64,000 nt of DNA from assembly GCA_037903355.1 (NCBI GenBank), contig JBAJFE010000042.1:1190001-1254000 (forward strand), in the 5' to 3' direction. Below the pieces are notes generated by a model, which was given only the letters and a program-made list of their open reading frames with translations, was not told the origin of the DNA and made no database searches. Made by a program: the position numbers and the translations under genes. This document shows positions 11,082 to 24,906 of this stretch, piece by piece (the stretch's first letter is position 1; the number at the start of each line of letters is the position of its first letter). This DNA is from Trichuris trichiura (taxonomy: Eukaryota > Nematoda > Enoplea > Trichinellida > Trichuridae).

Positions 11082-14000
11082 TCAATGGCCGCCCGACCGA
11101 GCCACGTCAATGCCGATACTGTATGCTTCGCATTGGGCGCCGCCCTTGCAACGACGAAGTTTATCCAATTGCGCGCTCAACTGTTCAAGAATTGGAACCT
11201 CTATTTCACCGAGAACGTTGTGCAACTGCGCGAGGGACGATGATTCAACGAACCGAACGGGTTTTACGTCACTCACCTGAAATGGATCCTTGTTTATGTC
11301 GTAGTAGCTGACGAAGCCGGTGACGAATTCGCAGTACAAAAAGTTGTGAGTTTCGTTGACCGTCCTCAAACACCAATAGGAATTGTTGTACGAATTTTGG
11401 CAAAAGCAAAATGGACCCAACGTCCAAAACGGTTCCGTACGCCAGTGACTGTTGTCGTGCGTAAAGCAATTCAAATTCGGCACGCTGCAAAGCATTTCCC
11501 GAGCTTTGGATTTGCGTCGCTTGCTTGTTTCGGGCTTCCTGCGACCTTTCTTATTTTCAACTCGACTTTTCTCCTTGCTTGCCAGCCACTCCATAAGCAT
11601 CGATTCCGATATCTCTCTATCCAATGGACTGCAATGGAATGAGATCGACGCGTGTTTTGGATGTGTATGCGAACTTACTTCCTCAAAGGATGTGCCTGTT
11701 CGTGAATGCTCGCCTCGGATGGCTGGCAAGTACAACTTTGCCGATTATCGGTGGCTGTACTCGTCTTTTGCAACGTCTGTCCGCTGGCTTTTGCCTCAAT
11801 TGCCATTGTTGAATCATGCTCGTTTTCGGTGCCTGACAAAAAAGAATGTTTGGGACGTAGGCGTCTCCAATCTGAAAATCGCCTTCCTTCCCTTAGGTGC
11901 TTCCGGATATCCTGCGATAAAACAACAGTGCGGTCTTTCAAAAAGTTCCCGAATGAACTATACCTTCAATCCCTGAAGACGAGTACGTAGAATTCTTATC
12001 TTACCATTAACTAACAATTTTTGCTGCTTCCATCTGACTATGCTATTGTAAACTGCTGGCCGACAGCTCACCGTATCGTTCGGGAACAGAACGCAACCGC
12101 TGACCAAAAGGACATCTATGGCAGCGTATATTCATGTAAAATATTGACAACGACATGTTATTGCTTCACCGTCTTGATGGCCCGCGGCTTCACCAACATC
12201 TTTAGTCAATGCTACATGCTCAGGGCTCTCTAAACTTCTGACGTAACGACGACGATACTCCTGCAAAACAGTGAAGACATTATAACAACAAAAATAAAGT
12301 CATATTCCAAAGTGTTATTCTCAAATAATAGCAGATGAGTATTTTACGCATTTCCCCTCTTTTTCTCAATCTACTGTCTGTAGTTACACAAAGCATAGAA
12401 AGTTCGTTACGTTCTTAATTTTACCTCAATTATTACTGCCCATCCACTCGTTTTACCTGATCATAAATACTCTGTTTCGAATCATTCTTCTTTTAGGAAC
12501 AAAAAAGTATTAGGCAATCTGCTTACTTTATATTCAAAAAACTGGTTTGTTTAGCCAATATCTGAATTTTCAACACGCAACTATCTATTTAAGGGATAAG
12601 CGTCAATTGAGCTATAAAAGTTGTTTGCATATAGTTAAATATTTCCATTATTCAGTAGTTATTGCACTCGATAGGGCACTGAGATAAGGAAAACTAAATA
12701 GCTGGAATTCATAGGCGCGAGTGAATCAACATCTTCTTGCAATATTAGACAACTTTTTTATTGCTCAGCTCGAACATTTGATTAAGCGTAAAAAGTTATT
12801 GCATCTTCTAGTCAATAATCGTTAAAAAGTAAGAAATGGACAAAGTGCAGTTGCGCAAAAAGCGACAAAAAGGAAGAACGCTGAGCCGACGGTCGCGCGA
12901 CGCGAAAGATTAACAGTAAAGGCAATCAGGCAAATGCAACCAACGAATTCCTGTCTATAATCAGCTTTGCAAATGCGATTGCCAATTGGTAAGATAAAAT
13001 TTCTGCACGCAAACGGAAAACTGAAATTTCTAAGCGCGGCGCGAAAAAGAGACTCATAATCTGTTCGAAAAATTTCATATCGGCGTAACGCGGAAAAGAG
13101 AGAAGGATTTCAATCGGCTTATCGCCTACAAGAAATTTGCATAAACTTACATTATCAAGCTGATTATAAGCGCAAAAAGAAAAGGCAAAGATAAGGTTTA
13201 AATGAAAAGTTCGACTGCGCTGACGGCTTAACCCAACGCGCGGCAACTAGTCGAACTTCCATTTTCAACTTGAATTTATTGTTAGAAAATCCAGCGATGC
13301 GTCATTGTTAAATAGACGCTTAATTAGAACAGCTGCAAGCACGAAAAAAACATAGTTAAAAAATACTAATAATTGGAAGCTGGTTGAACTGCATTTTTTA
13401 ATCCCAAAACAAATAAAAGGAAAATATTCTACAGGTTGCCTTTTCCAGGGCTTAATTGGAAAGCCGAGCAATGAGCTTATTTTCATTACCTTAAGAGAAT
13501 TGATAAGCCTTAAGAGGCTTTTGCATGATTTCACATTTTCCGGGAATGGCTTTGTTCGCAACAAAAATACAACATACAATCCTACTTTTTTCAATATTGA
13601 TCGCCAGTCATGTTTTCTTCTATTTTCGCGTCAGTCTGTAATTAAACTACGGAATTTCTCGCATGTTACTGAGCTGCTCCTGTTCCGTCGTCAACGATGC
13701 TACGGAAAAAGCGCTTATTCGGCGAGGTGCTTAAACAGGTCCATGGGAAGAATGGGTACGGTTAGCTTAGTATGATACAGCGTTGGCATTCACTCACAGC
13801 CACCTCATTGTCAGGAACAAAGGTGACGTTGCTTTTGATGTAGGGCGTCACCTTTAACACGCCTTAGGCGGGAGAGGCTCTGCGACGGATTAAATTCTAC
13901 TGTTGCCGATTTTCCTCTCTTTCTATGTTACTGAGCGAAGTGATCGCTTGATCCAAGTTTTACTTTACACTATATAATGTGGTCCTAACACTGAACATGA

Positions 14001-17000
14001 TTTGCAGGGTTGCAGATGAATTTTTAAAACTGTAGTTTTTAGAAACAAAATGAACACATGTTAACATGGCGTTGGCTCTGACAGCGTAACAAAAATTTAA
14101 GCAATAAATAGTAAGTTGCTACGAGCTACTCAAAATTCATTTTGCACAACATAATATTCAAGGCGAGAATAAATGCACAACTGTTAGCGATCCTGTTCAT
14201 TCGTGCGTCACAAAAAAGAGACGAAGCGGGAAGTATAATTGCGGAATTTTATGTTACAGAAATGAACTAAAGCGTTCAGCATGCCAAAAATAAAGGTCGA
14301 TACTTTTTATTGAATTTTCAGTATCTAGGAAACAAGCTTAAGCTGCGCGGAGCAACAAAATTTAAGAAGAGTAACACAGAGCGATAGAAAATAACGTCAT
14401 TAGAAATTTTCCTTCGGCTTTTTCGTTCATTTGATAACAGAGTCGTAACCTAAGAACAGCTCCGAATTTCTTGGAACAACTGTTTGCTACCTTCAATGTC
14501 AATAATTTATTATCCTCCTGCCATAAAGCGAAATATTCCGACTTAACTATTGAAAAGAAGACTTCAAAAGCACTTTAGTAAGGAAGGTGCCAATAAAAGT
14601 AAAGTTAAACGCTTACTTCACTACAGTTGTTTTACATGACGAAATTGCTCCCAAAAAGAATACTACAACACTTATAATTAACGCTTTTCCTCTTCGTCGA
14701 CTAAAAGAGAGCAGCGTAAGACAGAAGCACCTTAGGCTAACACTAAGTGCTGGAAACGTTTATTCCTACGGCGTAATTGTAGCACAATATTTCGTTTTCT
14801 TAAATGTACAGTGAAACCTCGTTATCTGATCTTCCATTATGGCCACATTAGTGCCCCAGCTGAATCGTTTCCTTTTCGCGATAAGCTAACTTTGAGCTCT
14901 TGTTGTCTTTTAAACGTAAAAAGCCAAAGCTGAACAAGCTATCCTAATAACGCGGAAGAATCCGGCATACACCGCTTGTCTAATTGTTAATTAGATGCTC
15001 CAAAATCATTAGGTCGTTATGGTTTCAAGCTTGGACTGCAGTTGCATACTTGATCATTGTTGCGCTACTTTTTCTAGTCAAGACCAAAACCTCATCTTTT
15101 ACTTCCCATGTTTTTTCAATAATTTCCCGAAATTTATGACCGTTTTTTCATTTAAAAAAACCTTCCAAAGCCATGCAGGCTGTTACAAATCTGCCAATAT
15201 TCATATAAATCGAATTTGTGCATGACAATATGCTTAGTACCTGCAAATCCGTTGGTCTTTTTTACTGAAAGTGCGGTTAGGCTAACGAATTTTCAATGTA
15301 GTTTCTGCCCGATTTAACTTCAAAAATTATGAAGTAACAGGGTTTGTAGCAGTTGCGCATTTATTCGCCCATTTACAGTTTTGGCATGGGCGATTGAAGC
15401 ATAAAAGAAAAGAATACTTACCTCGCTTGCGTACGGAAAAAAGTCGAAATCTTCTTCAAGGGCGTCAAATATGCCCTGATGCCAACCACCTTCTTCTACT
15501 TCTTTCTGCAAAAGAAAGGCTATATAACGAGCAGTTAAACGGACAAGCTTTGATTTTCATACTCGAATTATATAGTTGAAAAATTCAGTTTCCCACTGGT
15601 TCAACAAACTCTCCGGAATGAAAACTGGAGGCATATCCCGCGTTCGGTATTGCTCCCAGTCAGACAATGGAGATATGTCGATTGAGTGGAAATTGTCGTT
15701 TCTTTTGACTCGTTTCAATCCGTCCTTTGGCAAGACTAAAAAACTATTCTGGAATTATGCAAGCGACTTGAACACTAAGCCCCCATTCGTTTACCTTTCT
15801 TCCTTCTCGAGTGGCTTTCGCTTGTAATATTATTTTCGCAAGAACATTCCTCCAAAAAACCAACGTTACCGCGACATTTGAATATCCGCCATCGGTCAAC
15901 TTCATTTTTCCTGCATTCCCAAAGCTGACAAAAAAGAAGAAAAGTGTGAGTGCGCTTCGAAACGTCGAGCAGAAATACTTGACTGCCTTTGCAAGGCGGC
16001 TGAAACTCCACTTTTCCACATTCCTTTTGTATGCGAGCATCTTTTGAAAAGCGCTCTTGCTGACGAGCCAACCTTTCGCGAAGTTTCAACAATTTCGGAC
16101 GAATTCTGGACTAAGGAGAATAAAGGATGCAAACGCCGCTTAGGGAATTGTGACTGCACTACCCGCGCTCAATCAGAACACTGTGACGCCATGGAATAAC
16201 CATGCGCGATCGTTTCCTTAAAAAAAAACTGACAACTGAACTTCTGCGAGAATACAAATTGCTAACCCTAATTTCAATCTACTTTCGTGAATCAAAAGTG
16301 ACAAGAAGGAACGTCCATCCATGTGAGCCGGTACGGGCAGGCCGGCCATGTCGAGAATAGTCGGTGCAATATCAATATTGGCAACGGGTTTTAAAATCCT
16401 GCGCAGCAACGCTAAGAGAATTAAAGAATACGTTGCGACGCAGGCTTACTTCAAGCCAGCCGCTACGCCTGGACCACGCGCGAAAAATGGAACCTTCACA
16501 TCAAAATCGTACGGTAAAGTTTTCCCTTTTATCAAGCCGAACTGGCCAAGATGATAGCCGTGGTCGGACGTGTACATAAAATAGGTATTGTTCGCTTCTC
16601 CGAACATTTTCATTTCCCTAAAAAGCTAACTCAGCAGCGCGGCGAATGAATTCTCTTCAACTAGGTCGAATTGTTACCTTTTCCACTGCGTCGTCAACGG
16701 AAAGTAAAGTCTGCAAACGCCGACGATGCAAGAAGTCGGTGAAAGCAACGTGCACCGGCTCCATCTTGCCGGTTTGCCTAAGCAGCCATTGCTTGTCCGG
16801 GTTCGGGGCGTAATTCCAGCTTGGGGTCCTTTGAAGAAAAAAATAAAAGCGTACAAGAGAGCAATGAATTTTCATTCAATATTATACCGATGAGTTCTGC
16901 TATTGAAGAAGAAAGTACTGTACTGGGGAGCTGGATCCTCAGGTCCATGGGGCGCCGGAAAGCTAAGCACCATCAATACTGGTTTGTGAGGAAACAAAAG

Positions 17001-19117
17001 CATCGAACGTTTGAAAAAATTGATAGAATCATTTGCGATTAGGTCGGTAAAATAATCTTCATGATATCGATCGCCGTGCTTTACGCGGCGACCATTGTAA
17101 TTGATGGTGTAGTTGTAGAACCGAGAATTCTTAATCAAAGCCATCCATTCATTCCAACCAGGCGGTACGTAAGAGCCATCGTATTCGTTAAGATATTTTC
17201 CAAAATAACCTAAAGGCACGCCATACGAATTGAAACAACTTAAGACTTCTAGTTACCAGTCCTATAGCCAGAATTGCTAAGGTATACGGCAAAAGATTGA
17301 GGTTCCAAGTGTTCACGCCAATAGATGCCGGTACAGTTATCTTTGTTTGAGTGAACATGATGATTGTGCACATAAATTCCAGACAGCATGGACGTTCGAC
17401 TGGGGCAACATATTGGAGTAGTGGCAAAGCCGCTTTGAAATTCAGCCCCTTCCTCCGAGAAGATGTGCAGCGTTTTTTTCATGCATTCCATCGAACCTGG
17501 TTAAGGACAATTAACCATTTATAGGCTTGTATCTATACTAATCCACCGCAGAAATGCTGCCATGCTGTCAGCACGAAGTTATGCACCAAAAAATTCAGCA
17601 GCCCTTTACATTTTCCAAGTTTGCGAGGCAAACGGTATATCGCTAAGCCGACAGACTAACATTGCTATAGCGAGCGCATGCTCTGCAAGGTCTAAAATGA
17701 ATACGCTCGTAACAAATGCCTACTTCTTCAAGGCATATTCTTTTATGCCTAACAGGTATACATCTTTAAAGGAAACACCGTAGGATAATTAAATACTCGA
17801 CAAAACCGATAACGCATAAAATTGCAAGAGCTTTTGACTGCCTAACAATACAATAATTGCGCGCCGTAAATAGTATTCACTTAGCATACGTACGTTAAGT
17901 AATAACAGCAGACGGTTTCAATAGGAAAACGGCATTGTAGCATATTTTAGTTCGAAGACCAGGTTACTAATGCTTTACAGCTGCTAAAAATAAGGAAATA
18001 AAAAAGAAGGCAAAAACCTTACGCAAGGTACTGTTAGGACAAACACTCTAAAGCTATTCGGATAGCTCTTGCCAGTGCGACTTTCTCTATGGTCAGCCAA
18101 AAAGACAAGAAAAAATTCAATCGGTTGCAGACTTTTCGGCATTAGCCAATTGGTAATAGCGAAAGCATAAGTTACCTTCCGACCTGCAATTGTACGGTAA
18201 TTTTTATGAAAGTGCTCAAATGTACCTGCAAACAATTTAGAATTACTTTCTTTTTCTTCTACGTTTAAAAAACTAACTTGCACTCGCTGATAGTTTTTAT
18301 TTGGATAAATAAAGCGTGTAGTACGTAACTGAACAACGTCGCCAACATTGTGGGAGCGCGTGTGAATAACTGCCATTACTTTTCAAACAAATTGTTCCAC
18401 ATGCACATTAACGTTTCAAAATAATAGAAATGTGAACTTGTTCAAGCTGCTCATTGTTCCACGGCGTAAAGGAGCCAAACGAAATGCAAAAAAGCTAGCA
18501 GCCTGCAGTGCAAATACGGTGCGTTCCTTTTGAAAACGGAACATCAACCATGCCGTGCTGAAACAAATCCATGCAACGCAGTCACTGCAATTCAATCGTT
18601 GTTTCGTACCTAACTGAATATCCTGATCGTCAGTAATGAAAAGCACAATGTTTGGCCTATCCGTGGCAGTTCTTAAGAAGGAAAAACATCATCGAAAAAT
18701 TCGCAAAACGAAATGTTTTACATTTCAAAGTAGCACTAAAGTGTTTTACACTTCTAAGTACAGCTGGGAAACGCATGTAACGATTAATACGGTATGCGAT
18801 CCATTATCCGGAATGATGAGGACAAGAGCTATTTCAAATTTCGGAATATTCTTTCTTTTTGGAATACAGGGCGCGTTTTAAATATGTTTTCTCTTTTCCT
18901 TACCAACCTTATCCATACGCATATTCGTAGGAAACAGTTATGAAGTCATCTCAACGCTCAAAAGTTTTGGCTTTTTAAAATTCTACATAATGCAACACTT
19001 ATCGGGCTCATATATCTTGTTTTTCCAATCGCGACAAAGCTGTTACCTTCGTTGATACGTTCTTACGCATACTTGGAGCACAATAAGGCAAGCTAACGCC
19101 TGCTTCGACGTTCCCAT
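11082..19117 (-). CDS. SULF: extracellular heparan sulfate 6-O-endosulfatase (SULF)
   Basis: A secreted enzyme that removes 6-O-sulfates from heparan sulfate and so tunes Wnt, FGF and BMP signalling. Exon 1 (19047-19117) gives a signal peptide, [17 protein letters not shown]. Exon 2 (18610-18671) reads [16 protein letters not shown], the metal-binding start of the sulfatase fold. The next exon (about 17254-17500) carries CCPSR, whose first Cys (residue 74) is the site converted to formylglycine. Further exons at 16872-17219, 16674-16820, 16480-16620 ([18 protein letters not shown]), 16264-16400 ([15 protein letters not shown]), 15775-16080, 15576-15760 and 15424-15511 complete the catalytic domain and the Cys-rich linker. 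After an intron region of about 3 kb the C-terminal part follows: 12130-12240, 11675-11941 and 11082-11660, with a basic segment and the SULF-specific block [20 protein letters not shown], ending near [10 protein letters not shown]. The basic segment would bind heparan sulfate. Small exon limits are approximate. Confidence 0.93.
12241..15319. other. long intron region of SULF
   Basis: About 3 kb between the catalytic and C-terminal exons of the sulfatase. It is AT-rich with no recognisable gene on either strand. Near 13671-13700 a short block ('gctgctcctgttccgtcgtc') resembles the centre of the foldback element at 41361-41660 and may be a worn remnant of it. One or more small SULF linker exons could be hidden here. 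Confidence 0.5.
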
Positions 19118-22100
19118 TGGCAGGAAGCTATTGCTGAACGACTACTTGTTCCATGGATTGCCGCAAGGCCTGAAAAACGAGTAAACATCTTACTTACGGA
19201 CAGAATTCTTACTTAACTTAGATACTTGACTACCAATAACGTATTTCCAAGAACAAAGTTAACACGATACAGTAAACTTAACTATGCTCAAGTCCAACCA
19301 GAGAAAAGTAGGTGACAAACGAACTAAAATATAATTTTAAAGTTGAGGAAAGTGATTAAAATTGGCTACAAAATTCTCTTTGTAATTCAAATTCGTTAAG
19401 CTATTTGGCACATTTCAATCACCGTTGTGTAAAGGTGAACATTTAACCGACGAATTACTGCTGATAGCAAATGGTTCTACAAAAGCGCTGGCATTTTGCT
19501 TGCTTTTTCTGACGCACGCCGAATCGACCTTACTGTCACATGGGTACTTGAATACCATTTAAAATTATACTAACAGGGTCACCTTGTGCTACTAAACGAA
19601 TATAGCAATGTGCCTGAGCCACTACAACTTGTTGGCACTACATTTCTCGTCGTTTAAATGTAAATGCTTTCCAAGCACGTGTAGTCATCGTTAATTTTTA
19701 TAAGGTGTACTGACATCAACGATACAAAATTGTTAGGAATCTACAGCAGCTGGTAATTCACCCCAAAGCAACTGCGAAACGTTCCAAAGCACTTTAGTTT
19801 AAAGTAGGTTCCAGTTCACGGGATGAAGCCTGACCGCCGTGACTCGTTCGACCATCATTCTCATTTTACCTTGAACTCGTAGTTTCACTTTAAAAAATTC
19901 AATGATAATAACTTCCATATAAAGACAAAATCGAAGTCTAAACACTTGCAGCAAATCTTGTACATGCTTATTCGAAATATTTTAAACGTGTTACGTTAAA
20001 AGAACCTGCAAACTACATTTCTACTACTGTAGTTATTTAAAAGTTTTGGACCTGCTCCACTGGCCTACATAACGACTGCAACTTACAACAAAAGCTACTT
20101 TTGCTGCTTATCTGCTATCGTTTAAAGCTAAAATCATGCTTTCATCGTTTGCTTCGCTGACGTGTGCAGGTTGCCCGCGTGGCTAGAATACTTTTAAGTG
20201 CCTATCGCGTGGTATCCCGTCAGTTCTCATTCCAGTAATATTTTAATAATGTTACTGCTTACGTAACTAGCTCGAGAAAACGAGCGCAACCAAATCCATC
20301 TAGAAACATGTGCTGACGCGTTGTAGCTCGATGGACGGTAAGTAATTTTCCAATTTGTTTCTACACTTTACTATTCAAAGGTACTCGTGCCGTTTAACTA
20401 TGAGAAAAAAAAGCACGCAATGTTTTGTAAAGTAGCGCCATTGTTTGGATCCACTTAAATCTGTAGTCATCAAACAATGCTGTAGGGAAGAAATAAGAAA
20501 TACAACCTTTTCTAGGATTTGCTTGTTTCGTCATTGGCATTCGAAAATAAAATTGCTTATTTTGTCCAAACCTCAGTCGCCGTGTATAACTGTATCCAAA
20601 TTAAAGGGAGGACGACTAGTTGACTTACTGCTTCCTTACGTCGTCATTTTACTCATCAGCTACTACTACACACATTCTAATAAGAAAAACGAATAGCGAA
20701 AAGCTGTTTGTTATCTCGGCATTGAACGTCTTAATACGGATAAGTAAAACAGCGCGGTCACTGAAGCTGAATTCATTGCAATACTGAATTCAGAAAGGGA
20801 CGTTGTTTCCAAGATTTTATGGAATTCAATGTTAAAAAATTTAAATTTACTTAAGTACTCCGTAACTTCCTTTTTTCTGTCGTCGTTTCTTCTACTTTTC
20901 CCGTAGAATACTACAGCACGTTTCGCTGGCACTGCCGCACTATATCAAACCGGCTACTTAACGGAACAGTGCGTTTCGTATGGAAAATCCTATGAGCAAC
21001 AATGCTATGAAGCAATATGAACATTGTTTTTGCATAACTGCAGCTGCTGTTTCATTACGTCTATTTTTAAAATTTCCTTCGTTACTTGTGCGTTATTTTG
21101 GAAATCAAATATGTTCTTTTTTTCTTTTTCTTCGTAACGGATTTTTAGAAGATCAAACACGTTCTGCCTGAATTACACCTTCAAGTGACGTAAGCTACAC
21201 TATTACTGCTGGTCGACGGTGGGTGTCAGCTGGTCATTGCAGCATACGAGCGTACACGCTCTTAAATGTTCAACATAACGTTTTTTAACCAATACGCAAC
21301 CTGTAACGGCATGTCATCGATTGGAAGAGATCGCGTAACTTACGTTAAGTAAATAAATTGTTCTCATACTAACGACTATGCCGAAGCTGCATAGCTGAAA
21401 TAGTTTGCCACTTATTCACGTCAATGTATGAGACAAGAGATTGTTCGAATTAAATTCTGACCAGTAGCGCGAATAACTGTTTGACATGCAGTTGCAAGAA
21501 GTGTACTTAAATTTCAACTAAGCACAGTGAAGGCTTGGCAAAAGCCCGTTAAACTTTAACGTTATAGCAAAAAAAAAAACGTCTGTACGTCGATCAACTA
21601 TGCGCTAATAACAACTCACTTCGTTCACTTTTTATCGCTTCCATTCAAATTACCTTCCTCTCGTTGCCGGTAGTGAAGCGTTACTAAAATATGTAATTGA
21701 ACAATTATGCAGCAGACGCATAAATCGTTACTGTGTGCATCAGGTAACTGTTAGCTGCCAGAAAGCATCTCCAAATTGGTTGAGGTTAAAATTGATTTCA
21801 GCATACCGCCCACTAAGTTGAAACAGTGTTAATTTTATGACGACAAGTCTAGACGCCATAAAAGTCGATTTGACAGCTAAATCACGTCTTTACATATTAT
21901 TAATACCATTACAATTGCTAGCAGCGTTCGAGCAACAGGTGCAATCAAGGAGGTCAAAAATATTTTATCTATGAGACTTCTCGAACTAAGCTCATGATGC
22001 TATGTCATTGTCACCAGAGCCCCTCAACAAATTTTTTTCCATTCGCTTAGCAACAGCGTAGACTATGAGAACACTATCCCGGCAAGAAAAGAAATAAATG

Positions 22101-22364
22101 GCTTTCATTGTAGCAGTTCAGAAAGCGAATATTAATTGTTGTTAATATAAGTATGAGGCAGGGGATGGATGGTCGCAATTCGCGGCTACAACATAGTATA
22201 GTGACTTCACGCTCAGTTAATTGCGTGTTTAAAAAATGCAACAATGCCAAGTTGATTAACGTTGCTACCTTAAAGAGGCGGTAACACGTAATGCAAAGAG
22301 ATCGCTTGAAGTCATCAACGCTGTTATCAGTTTCGAAAAGGTTTTCAAAATTTGCTCGCTACAA
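19118..22364. other. gene-poor stretch upstream of SULF
   Basis: About 3.2 kb holding the probable SULF promoter and nothing else I can support. Frames such as 20445-20696 (plus) and 20711-20932 (minus) are low-complexity or lack splice and family signals. Confidence 0.45.
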
Positions 22365-23071
22365 TTGAAACAACTGCTCATCTTATCAATGCTTACGGAT
22401 TGCGGATATGATCGTCGTCGTCATTACGTGTACGCATTTATCCTAGTGACGAATCAAGAACAGGCGATTGATGTAGCTAAACTTGCTTATGATGAAAGTG
22501 GGATGAAGGCCGAGTCGTCGTCATCAGTTGTTGGGTTGGTTGAGAGTCCAATAGTTGGGGGATCGATTGACGAGAGCCAACAGGCAAACAGGACCAATCG
22601 AGTTCGACGAACAGATACCAAAAGTCCTAGACGCCGTCGTCGAACATGGGATCGATCCTTGAAGAAACGTTACCCATCTTACGTGCCCTACTTCAGCCGA
22701 TGTCAATGAAGCGAAGATGCAAAGAATACGCATAATCATGGCAGGCGCTGTGTTGCCGAAATCTAATTTGTCCAAGCAAAGTTTAACGAAGCTGTCAGCC
22801 ATCTTGCAACTTTTGCCCTGTGGTTCATATGCAAAGCTGACTCCTGTCTCTGCCATCGTCCCGTCAAGATAAGGTGCTTATGGGAGCGTCCTGCGTCAAA
22901 AGGACCAAATCTGACAGCGAACTGGATGAAGCAGGAGCGCATGGAACCCACAGCAGAAGCAACCACCACTTTTCGGTGCCCCAATTTTCGGTCAGGCGAT
23001 TAAGTAAGTTAAGCGATTGCTGCTGGCACTTTTCGCCTTTTAAACTTGATGGCATCTTTCGAACGCGTTAG
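22365..23071 (+). other. coding-like region, unassigned
   Basis: This stretch is richer in GC and in long open frames than its neighbours. On the plus strand three pieces look like protein: NQEQAIDVAKLAYDESG (22450-22500), PIEFDEQIPKVLDAVVEHGI (22596-22655, another frame) and, after TACTTCAG at about 22696, DVNEAKMQRIRIIMAG and onwards. A last frame, 22874-23071, ends at a stop. The pieces are in different frames and I could not find a single set of GT-AG introns joining them. IPKVLDAVVEHGI faintly recalls RhoGAP domains, too weakly to name it. It may be a spliced gene or a decayed one. Confidence 0.3.
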
Positions 23072-24324
23072 GATATGAAGTCTGGATGAGCTGCACCATA
23101 CTGACTAAGGCTGAATTAAGATGCACTTAAAAGAAAGTCAAAAGGACGTCCTTAGCAGTCGACTAAGTCCACTCACCTTCCCAAGGAACAATTAGTAAAA
23201 AAAATATTACAGCTATTTACGCCTTCAGAGTTAATCGATTTTTATTTACGCTGCCTAGAAAGTAATAATCTTAACTTTTCCTTAAACTAACGCTGGGAGT
23301 ACGTAGGAAGCTCTTCAGTTAAAGTAGTCAGTCAAGGAATGAATTTGTTTTCGTTGTTATTCATTGCCTTTGACGATACACCACTAATCATAGGGCAGAC
23401 GCCTTGTTTGTTTAAAGTTCTTAAATTCGCTTGCTAGTGTACATAGAAGCGGAATATTTTGGTGCATCTCCTAAAGACACAGTCTGAGCGTTACGCTGAC
23501 CTAAAAGCCTGGGTCAGTTTAAACGGTATGAAAACCACACATTTAGAAGTAAAGTCGATAGCAGAGCGCAACGTTTTGCTTTGAGTATTTTGCATATTAA
23601 AATCCATCATTAGGTTCTTTAATTTAAAATACCATTAAAGCAAATTAGCTAAGCATTAATACAATTTATCAGTCAGGCTTTGCATTGTTACTGTCCTCTG
23701 AAAACCGGTTCATATAGAGAAGTAAATGAAAGACTTTGAAATGCAGCTCAAGTTATGCTCACCAAATTTAATGCAAAGCTAAATAATAGTTATGTTTTTA
23801 AAAAATGACGTTATCTAGGAAAAAACGAGTCTTGCTTCACCTGCTCGTATGTTTACCTTGCAGTCCTGTTGTTTAAGACGATAGCGAAAAAGGGAATACT
23901 TTATCGGCGGGGTGCAACTTTGCACTGAACTTTCCGAATTAGTTTTGTTCTGCCATTGGCACCTCGGTGAACATAGAGAATTAAGATTGTATACGACGCT
24001 TCCGTGTACTACAACCTATGATTCATTCATAAAGTCAAGCGGCTTTGTTGGCTGCTTGACCAAATAATCAACTATTAATCGTCTGAACAGCTCGGCAGAA
24101 AACATTCTTTCCTAACGGGATTAAGTCTGAGACTCAGAAAAGAATGCTTACTGTTTTGTGCTGTTGTAATTTGAATAAGGCCACTAAAGATTGAGAACAG
24201 CAGTTTTTGAGGTACTGTATTTTTTGAGGTTAAGGCATAAAGGGACATTCGATCTGCATATTCTTGAACTTGTTCGATTATTTAAAGCTGTTGAATAGTT
24301 CCGTAGAATGCTGATCATTTATAG
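23072..24324. other. intergenic, nothing recognised
   Basis: About 1.25 kb of AT-rich sequence with short frames only and no visible repeat, RNA gene or conserved domain. Confidence 0.45.
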
Positions 24325-24527
24325 AAAGCAACAAGCAGCAACCACAGCAATTTCATGCGGTGGCAATGTTAGCCCAGGCGACGCACAACGCAGGCAATTT
24401 AGCCACAGCACTGATGTCGCATGCTGTGCCAGATGCTGCGTATGTTCGAGATATGATCCGTCGAGCAAAAGCCTCCGACAAGACTGTTTCCATCAACAAT
24501 CAATGCTTATTCATAGATTATCAATTT
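24325..24527 (+). other. candidate internal exon, alpha-helical, unknown
   Basis: A plus-strand frame lies between a plausible acceptor (CATTTATAG) and a good donor (CAATTT|GTATGT). It opens with a Gln-rich segment (KQQPQQFHAVAMLAQATHNA), then reads NLATALMSHAVPDAAYVR and DMIRRAKASDKTVSINNQ. The composition and amphipathic spacing suggest a helical domain. I do not recognise the family. The antisense frame is also open for about 40 codons, so coding strand is not certain. No partner exons were found; the downstream secreted-peptide gene starts 380 bp away. Confidence 0.35.
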
Positions 24528-24906
24528 GTATGTTACGTACCGCCCAATATGGTCACGTGAGAGCATGACGATAAGTGGTCATGATTCTGGTTGGCTCATT
24601 CAGGCCGTGACAACAGACGCATCACCAAACTGGCCTTATCTTCCTCTTTTATTCTATTTCATTAAAAAAAAATGTTTCTACGATCATGCATCAACAGATT
24701 CTATGTCGCGTCGAACAGCGAAACAAAGCCAAATGGAACTGACTCAAAAGTTTACTCGCTACGGCTAACCTACGAATAGCGCAAAGTAAACATGTGTGAT
24801 TAGCGCAATTGCACAAGTCGTTCAAATAAGCAGTGATCAACAGCCTGTGGCAAACAGAACCGGTAACGCACCTACAGATTCGTTGCACAACAATCAAAAG
24901 GCGAAA

